This document shows positions 21,202 to 25,331 of a stretch of DNA of 25,331 nucleotides, piece by piece. Origin of the DNA: HRBIN15 sp039630445. GTDB taxonomy: Bacteria; Armatimonadota; Fimbriimonadia; Fimbriimonadales; GBS-DC. The notes beneath the pieces were generated by a model. It had not been told where the DNA came from and ran no database searches. It was given only the letters and a program-made list of their open reading frames with translations. A program made the translations under genes and the position numbers. How positions within the stretch are numbered: position 1 is the first letter of the stretch; each line of letters begins with the position of its first letter. The stretch covers positions 1-25,331 of the forward strand of contig JBCNVA010000089.1 of the NCBI GenBank assembly GCA_039630445.1, written 5' to 3'.

Positions 21202-21973
21202 ACCGTTCCATGCGGTCGCGCCCTACTACGACCGCCTGATGAGTGGAATTCCCTACTTCTGGTGGTTCCACTACATCGAGGCGTTATTGATCCATGTGCG
21301 GGAGCTGTCCGATGAGGAAACACCCCCTCCACTGAGTGACTGGCCGCGGACGGTGCTGGACCTTTGCTGTGGCACGGGCAACCTGACCGAGCTGTTTTAC
21401 ACGAACGGCTATCGGGTGGTGGGGGTAGACCTTTCCGAACCGATGATTGAGCAGGCGCGTCGCAAGGCGAAGGAGCAGGGCTACGACATCCCCTACTATG
21501 TGCAGGACGCTGCCGAGCTGGATCTCCCGCACACCTTTGACCTGGTGGTCAGCGTATTCGACAGCCTGAACAACATTATCGAGCCAGCGCGATTTGCGCA
21601 GTGCATGCAGCGGGTTTACTGCCATTTGAACACGCCCGGCGCGTTTATATTTGACCTGAACACGGAGTATGCCTTCGTCCATAAGATGTTTGACCAGTCG
21701 GAGCGGCGTCGCTATGCGCCCGTGCGCTATCGCTGGCGTAGTGAGTATGATCCTGCCACGCGCCTTTGCACTATCCATATGGAGTTCTGGGTCGATGAGG
21801 ATGACGGGGAGCGCTATTTTGTGGAGATCCACCGCCAGCGGGCTTACAGCGACGCCGAGGTGCGCTCCATGCTTCAGGTAGCAGGGTTTCGCCAAGTGTA
21901 TGCCTTTGACGCTTATACTTTTCGCCCGCCCACGCGCCGCTCCGATCGGGTGTTCTATGTTGCGCTGCGGTAG
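21179..21973 (+). CDS. Class I SAM-dependent methyltransferase
   Basis: This 264-residue protein has motif I VLDLCCGTGNLTELF (59-73), the acidic end of strand 2 VVGVDLSEPMIEQAR, then VQDAAELDLPHTFDLVVSVFDSLNNI and a C-terminal region with VDEDDGERYFVEIHRQRAYSDAEVRSMLQVAGF. This layout is that of small-molecule or unassigned methyltransferases (Methyltransf_25/11 type), not rRNA enzymes. The start at 21179 lies inside the LolA-like gene and is preceded by AGGGA. Its last 19 bp overlap the end of nth on the other strand. Substrate unknown. Confidence 0.88.
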   Translation: MTASSASEPFHAVAPYYDRLMSGIPYFWWFHYIEALLIHVRELSDEETPPPLSDWPRTVLDLCCGTGNLTELFYTNGYRVVGVDLSEPMIEQARRKAKEQGYDIPYYVQDAAELDLPHTFDLVVSVFDSLNNIIEPARFAQCMQRVYCHLNTPGAFIFDLNTEYAFVHKMFDQSERRRYAPVRYRWRSEYDPATRLCTIHMEFWVDEDDGERYFVEIHRQRAYSDAEVRSMLQVAGFRQVYAFDAYTFRPPTRRSDRVFYVALR

Positions 21974-22638
21974 TATGCGCACATATCGTTCAGTGGGCAC
22001 TGCTGGCAGAGCGGGCGCTGTGCCTTGCAAACCGCGCGTCCATGCCGAATGAGCGCGACATGGAAGCGATAGACTAATTTTTCAGGTACAAGCGCCTCCA
22101 GCGCCCGATGTGCCCGCGCCTCGCCCAGCGAGCGGGGAATCAGCCCCAGCCGCCACGAGACACGAAACACATGGGTGTCTACCGGGATTACCGGGCGTCC
22201 CAGAGCGAAACACAGCACAATCGCCGCGCATTTAGGACCAATGCCCGGCAGGCTCAGCAGGAACTGGCGCGCCTCCTCCGTGTCCAGTTCGCGCAGCCAG
22301 TCAAGGCTGTAGGCTCCGTGCCGCTCATAGATAGCACGCAGAACCGCTTGAATGCGCGGCGCCTTCTGATTCGCCAGCCCGCCAAAACGGATCACCTCCG
22401 CCACCTGCTCGGTGGGCGCGTCGACCACCGCCTGCCAGTCGGGGAATGCCTGGCGCAGCGCGCGAAACGCCCGAAAAGAGTTGGTATCGGAGGTGTGCTG
22501 CGAGAGGATGCAGTGGATCAGCTCCTCCAGCGGCTCCATGCGCGGCTTCCAACGGGCAACACCGTACCGCGCCTCCAACCGCTTCACGATCTCTTGGATC
22601 TGCGCTGGCTCAGCCTTTACAGTAGTGTGCCCATTCAT
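21955..22638 (-). CDS. nth: Endonuclease III family DNA glycosylase/AP lyase
   Basis: This 227-residue repair enzyme removes oxidised pyrimidines and cuts AP sites. The helix-hairpin-helix LPGIGPKCAA carries the catalytic lysine, and the catalytic aspartate is in IPVDTHVFRVSWRLGL. The C-terminal 4Fe-4S motif is C-x6-C-x2-C-x5-C (CKAQRPLCQQCPLNDMC). The LSQHTSDTNS motif, in place of SAQATD of E. coli Nth, resembles divergent or archaeal members. I chose the ATG at 22638 (MNGHTTVKAEP) with AGGAA upstream; it overlaps the stop of the PIN toxin gene by 4 bp (ATGA). The gene is therefore translationally coupled to a toxin-antitoxin pair, an unusual neighbour. Its end overlaps the convergent methyltransferase by 19 bp. 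Confidence 0.93.
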   Translation of the reverse strand: MNGHTTVKAEPAQIQEIVKRLEARYGVARWKPRMEPLEELIHCILSQHTSDTNSFRAFRALRQAFPDWQAVVDAPTEQVAEVIRFGGLANQKAPRIQAVLRAIYERHGAYSLDWLRELDTEEARQFLLSLPGIGPKCAAIVLCFALGRPVIPVDTHVFRVSWRLGLIPRSLGEARAHRALEALVPEKLVYRFHVALIRHGRAVCKAQRPLCQQCPLNDMCAYYRSAT

Positions 22639-23081
22639 ACCGTTCCTGCGTCCCAGACGGTTATCAACGGAGTATATCGAGCAAAATCCTGAGCGTTGAA
22701 GGTCAGCAGATGCTGTACCCCGTGCGCCAGCATCGTCGCTACCAGTCGCGCATCGTGAACCTGCTTGCCTTGAACGCCAAGAATCGCTACAAGAAAAAGC
22801 CAAAGATAGAAGCCATTAGCCGTATCATGCAGTAGGGCAACGCTCTCCAGCAGCTCAAAGACATAGTTCAGCACATCTTGGGGCGACCAACCCAATCCGT
22901 TGGCGCTTTGCGGGCGTGTCGCTACATTCCAGAACTCCGCCACAACCTGAGGCGATATGCATGGTACAAGCTGCTGTTCCCGCAGCTTACGCACCGCCTC
23001 AACCGCTCTTGTGTGGAGCAGGTCATTACTGTTTGCAAGACGCAACACCACATTCGTGTCGATGAGGCATCCTCTCATCAC
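22635..23081 (-). CDS. PIN-domain toxin (VapC-type), intact
   Basis: This protein of about 148 residues is a predicted Mg-dependent ribonuclease toxin. Acidic residues are D8 (CLIDTNVVLRL), E49 (PQVVAEFWNVATRP), D110 (GKQVHDARLVATM) and D132 (LLTFNAQDFARY), the standard PIN set. The start is GTG at 23081 or ATG at 23078; both overlap the antitoxin stop. I keep the longer form but the ATG is equally likely. The stop overlaps the nth start (ATGA). Unlike the PIN gene at 1548-2029, this one has an unbroken frame. GLGWSPQDVLNYV and the wide spacing between E49 and D110 put it in a different VapC subgroup from the first. Confidence 0.9.
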   Translation of the reverse strand: MMRGCLIDTNVVLRLANSNDLLHTRAVEAVRKLREQQLVPCISPQVVAEFWNVATRPQSANGLGWSPQDVLNYVFELLESVALLHDTANGFYLWLFLVAILGVQGKQVHDARLVATMLAHGVQHLLTFNAQDFARYTPLITVWDAGTV

Positions 23082-23353
23082 TCATACAGGTTCTCACGAC
23101 GCAAGGCTTCGTTGGAAAGCGACGGCGCTGGGGGACGAGGTTTGTTTGCCCAATCCAGCAAGGCTGCCACCGCTTCATCTGCCGTCCAGGGTCCACGCGA
23201 TTTTTCAAAGGCAGGCGGCACATACTTGCGTCGCAGCTCGTTCAGCATCGCCTCTGCCTGTTCTGGCGCATGCGCGAACCGCCAAAGCAGCTCCTCCAGT
23301 TCCTCCCTCGAGGCATGGCGGAGGATATGGAGCATCTCTCGCGTATCCAGCAT
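23078..23353 (-). CDS. Probable antitoxin of the intact PIN toxin
   Basis: This 91-residue, charged, mostly helical protein (REMLHILRHASREELEELLW, EQAEAMLNELRRKY) ends exactly at the toxin start, the usual place for a VapB-type antitoxin. I do not recognise a DNA-binding fold such as AbrB or RHH with confidence. The C-terminal half (GPWTADEAVAALLDWANKPRPP) would be the toxin-binding part by analogy. It has its own TATAAT box and a CCCC-GTT-GGGG palindrome at the predicted transcription start, which could be an autoregulatory operator. The antitoxin role is inferred from order, size and overlap, not from family recognition. Confidence 0.75.
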   Translation of the reverse strand: MLDTREMLHILRHASREELEELLWRFAHAPEQAEAMLNELRRKYVPPAFEKSRGPWTADEAVAALLDWANKPRPPAPSLSNEALRRENLYE

Positions 23354-23361
23354 GGCATTTA

Positions 23362-23378
23362 CCCCAACGGGGATTATA
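23362..23378 (-). promoter_or_regulatory. Promoter and possible operator of the intact toxin-antitoxin-nth operon
   Basis: TATAAT (23373-23378, minus strand, preceded by CGG) is followed at once by CCCCGTTGGGG (23362-23372), a 4-bp inverted repeat at the expected start point, and the ATG is 19 nt from the box. The box overlaps the stop codon of lpxK. Confidence 0.55.
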
Positions 23379-24474
23379 CCGCATGCGTGAGGCGTTCCAG
23401 CAGCCAGCTACAAAAAGCAGGTTCCAGCCGCGCGTGAATGTGCAGGGCATACGCCTGACAGTCGGTGGGCAGGCGCGAACGGAGTTTGGGCGCATCTTTG
23501 GCAGTGGTCAGTAGCGTCCTGCCGCGCGCCCAGCTCCACTCCTCGCGCGCAAAGGCGTAGTGGTCAGGAAACAGGCGCGTATCGACCACCTGCATGCCGA
23601 GCTGCTGAGCCGTCTGAACGAATCGGTGCGCCCGTGCGATGCCCGCCACAGCAACCACCTCGCATCCCCGCAGCGCGTCGGGCGGTAGCCACCGCCCCGT
23701 GGCAAGTTCCTGCAGCCCTTCGGGTTCGATGAGGGCTTCGAAGGATGGGAGACCCTCACCCCCTACCCCTCTCCCACGCTGTGGGAGAGGGGAAAGATAA
23801 ATCTGCTGCCGATCCTGGCATTTCTCTATCTCTCCCCCTACCCCTCGCTCATGTTGTGGGAGGGAGGAGAGAGTTGTCTGCACGACGAGGATCGCATCGG
23901 CTCGCTTCAAGCCGGAAGGCGGCTCGCGCAGAGGTCCTGCCGGCAGGCAGTAGCCGTTGCCAAAGGGGCGCTCTGCGGGCAACACCACGAGGTCAACCGT
24001 ACGCGCCAGTGGCAGGTGCTGAAAGCCGTCGTCCAGCACCAGCACATCGGGCTGCCAGCGTGCTATCGCGGCACGCGCCACCGCAACGCGCCGCCGCCCC
24101 ACCGCCACAGGCACATCTCGGAGCGCGTGCAGGATCTCCACTGGCTCGTCACCCACCTCCAGCGGATCGGGCTGCATATCGGGCGCAAGCAAGGTGATCT
24201 CGCGCCAGCGTCGCCCGCCATACCCGCTGCAGAGTACTGCCACGCGCCGCCCCGAATCGCGCAGCCAGCGCGCGATGGCTATCGCAACGGGTGTTTTGCC
24301 TGCGCCACCCACAAGCAGCGAACCAACGCCCACCACAGGCACAGGCAACCGCACTCGTCGCTTGAAACCCCAGCGGTAGAGGCTCTCATAAACGCGCCAG
24401 CCCGTCGCATAAAGCCACGCCAGCCCGCGCAGGCTCAACGGAGGCGGATGCTTCCACAACCGCTCCCAGTCCAT
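23374..24474 (-). CDS. lpxK: Tetraacyldisaccharide 4'-kinase (lipid A), with in-frame palindromic insertions
   Basis: This 366-residue inner-membrane-associated kinase phosphorylates the 4' position of the lipid A disaccharide. It has an N-terminal amphipathic stretch (LAWLYATGWRVYESLYRWGF), a P-loop VGGAGKTP with K60, YGGRRWRE, VLDDGFQHLPLARTVDLVV, GYCLPAGPLREP and LFPDHYAF. The usual VGN before the P-loop is VGVGS here. It is longer than typical LpxK because about 45 residues containing two related peptides, LSSLPQHERGVGGE and LSPLPQRGRGVGGE, lie between ILVVQTT and FEALIEPEG. They are encoded by palindromic repeats (23766-23867). The frame and all motifs remain intact, so the enzyme may still work. 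A TAGAAT box lies 10 nt before the ATG. Confidence 0.93.
   Translation of the reverse strand: MDWERLWKHPPPLSLRGLAWLYATGWRVYESLYRWGFKRRVRLPVPVVGVGSLLVGGAGKTPVAIAIARWLRDSGRRVAVLCSGYGGRRWREITLLAPDMQPDPLEVGDEPVEILHALRDVPVAVGRRRVAVARAAIARWQPDVLVLDDGFQHLPLARTVDLVVLPAERPFGNGYCLPAGPLREPPSGLKRADAILVVQTTLSSLPQHERGVGGEIEKCQDRQQIYLSPLPQRGRGVGGEGLPSFEALIEPEGLQELATGRWLPPDALRGCEVVAVAGIARAHRFVQTAQQLGMQVVDTRLFPDHYAFAREEWSWARGRTLLTTAKDAPKLRSRLPTDCQAYALHIHARLEPAFCSWLLERLTHAV
23766..23867. repeat. Two palindromic repeats in frame inside lpxK
   Basis: Copy 1 (23766-23792) is CCCCTCTCCCAC and GTGGGAGAGGGG, a perfect 12-bp stem with a 3-nt loop. Copy 2 (23841-23867) has the same 12-3-12 geometry but with mismatches and wobble pairs, so it is probably older. 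Both are preceded by CCCTA and both are read in the same frame, giving related peptides. They encode about residues 203-212 and 228-236 plus flanks. Similar GGGAGAGGGG palindromes are common dispersed repeats in other bacteria as I recall. Confidence 0.85.
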
Positions 24475-24484
24475 CCACTCGCAG

Positions 24485-24490
24485 ATTCTA
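24485..24490 (-). promoter_or_regulatory. Putative -10 box of lpxK
   Basis: TAGAAT preceded by TTGG on the minus strand, 10 nt (CTGCGAGTGG) before the ATG at 24474. Confidence 0.4.
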
Positions 24491-24550
24491 CCAAGCAGAA
24501 GCCTATCTACCGGAAGTACATCTCACAAAGCAGGAGTTGCTACCGCACTG

Positions 24551-24556
24551 TACAAT
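24551..24556 (+). promoter_or_regulatory. Putative -10 box of the STN-like secreted protein
   Basis: TACAAT preceded by CTG, 19 nt before the ATG at 24576; the leader holds AGGTGG. It is divergent from the lpxK box 60 bp away. Confidence 0.4.
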
Positions 24557-24575
24557 TCAAAACATAGGTGGGACT

Positions 24576-25331
24576 ATGCTTTGGAAGGGATTTTGGATCG
24601 TATCGGCAGTGGTGCTGGTCTGTTTGGCTGCGGCGCAGCCAGTGAACCTTGCCGAGGAACCGGGATTGCAGAAGCCCATCACCGTGTGGCTCAAAATGGA
24701 ACCGATGCGCGACGCGCTGCGCGAAATCGCCCGCTTAACGGGTGTCCCCCTGCGCTGCCAGGACGCTATCCAGTATGAGAAGGTGGTCATTTTCGTGCAC
24801 AAGCGTCCCGCGCACGAGATCCTCACGCAGCTGGCGCGCACCTTCCGCTACGAATGGCGCAAGCACGAGCAGGGTGGGTATCTGCTGTATGTGCCTGATG
24901 AGACCCGCCACAAAGAGGAGAAGGCTATTCGGGCAAACCGTGAGATGCGTCAGCGGGCGTTTCAGGATCTGGTGGCTGCCGCGCGGGAGGTTGCGCGGAT
25001 GACCCATGAACAGCTCCAAGCGGAACTGGAACGCCTGCAAGAGAAGGTGCGACAACAAACCGCCACGCCTCAGGAATTGATACGCTACCAGGTGCTGGCT
25101 TCCTGGGCGCCACGAACTGCCGATATGAGAACCGAGTCGGGGGAGTTGATAGCTTATAAGTATGTGCCCCCTGAACTCTCGGTGTACCACTGCCTCGCCG
25201 CGATGCCCGATGCGGCGGTGCAGGCACTGCTCCAGGGACGCTCCGTTGGCTTCAGCACGCAACCTGCACCTGGGATCTACCCTCTACCCGCCGGCGCACG
25301 TTTCCCTGAACATATGCGTGACTATGTTATC
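24576..25331 (+). CDS. Secreted protein with N-terminal STN/secretin-like domain, partial (runs off right edge)
   Basis: The frame stays open to the last base, giving 252 residues. A signal peptide (MLWKGFWIVSAVVLVCLAAA) is followed at about 34-105 by ITVWLKMEPMRDALREIARLTGVPLR ... VVIFVHKRPAHEILTQLARTFRYEW ... GYLLYV. This matches the pattern of the secretin and TonB short N-terminal (STN) domain: a strand, a helix DALREIAxxTG, and a second strand-helix pair. Next comes a charged helical, probably coiled-coil region (about 112-170, EELQAELERL-like). The remainder is unassigned. Secretin, TonB receptor and FecR-type proteins use STN domains, but the coiled coil after it fits none of these clearly. 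The ATG at 24576 has an AGGTGG site. Function unknown; the missing C-terminus would decide it. Confidence 0.72.
   Translation, partial: MLWKGFWIVSAVVLVCLAAAQPVNLAEEPGLQKPITVWLKMEPMRDALREIARLTGVPLRCQDAIQYEKVVIFVHKRPAHEILTQLARTFRYEWRKHEQGGYLLYVPDETRHKEEKAIRANREMRQRAFQDLVAAAREVARMTHEQLQAELERLQEKVRQQTATPQELIRYQVLASWAPRTADMRTESGELIAYKYVPPELSVYHCLAAMPDAAVQALLQGRSVGFSTQPAPGIYPLPAGARFPEHMRDYVI

Overview
The window is chromosomal DNA, apparently GC-rich, from a bacterium with a Gram-negative style envelope: lpxK implies lipid A, and several proteins carry signal peptides. Two unrelated secreted proteins end in the same dockerin-like module of two calcium-loop repeats with the pattern DxNxDGxVDDADLL. 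Together with a tricorn-like peptidase, PPDK and many dispersed palindromic repeats, this resembles thermophilic Armatimonadota (Fimbriimonadales-like). That assignment is inference from gene content, not from a marker gene.

Layout. 1-1216 (minus): an ABC transporter ATPase translationally coupled to a URO-D-family gene that runs off the left edge. 1217-1547: gene-free, with a 41-bp tandem hairpin repeat. 1548-2456 (minus): a toxin-antitoxin locus whose PIN-domain toxin is broken by a 17-bp tandem duplication. 2603-5542 (minus): a bifunctional homocysteine methyltransferase/methylene-THF reductase followed by a GH5 glycoside hydrolase. 5741-9264 (plus): ppdK and a PP2C phosphatase 2 bp apart. 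9308-11945 (plus): aspS overlapping ispE. 11931-12177: a MITE-like repeat cluster flanked by direct repeats that contain a TATAAT box. 12184-13884 (plus): a secreted PQQ-dehydrogenase-like beta-propeller with dockerin-like repeats. 14040-17778 (minus): an Rrf2 regulator and a tricorn-like protease. 17940-18893 (plus): a second secreted dockerin-like protein with a structured leader and a strong terminator. 19059-21973 (plus): tdh, ruvX, a LolA-like protein and a SAM methyltransferase. 21955-24474 (minus): lpxK, then an intact antitoxin/PIN toxin pair coupled to nth. 24576-end (plus): a secreted STN-domain-like protein cut by the right edge.

Most genes are housekeeping: amino-acid and one-carbon metabolism, isoprenoid and lipid A synthesis, tRNA charging and DNA repair. 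The unusual signal lies between and inside them. Perfect or near-perfect palindromic repeats sit in frame inside two protein genes (lpxK and the tricorn-like protease). A repeat cluster appears to have brought or duplicated a promoter. Several start codons lie only 5-10 nt from a -10 box, which predicts leaderless mRNAs. I saw no tRNA, rRNA, CRISPR array, transposase or prophage gene. I did not identify a multi-gene system that is clearly new; the strongest candidate for something undescribed is the set of palindromic elements that are read as protein.
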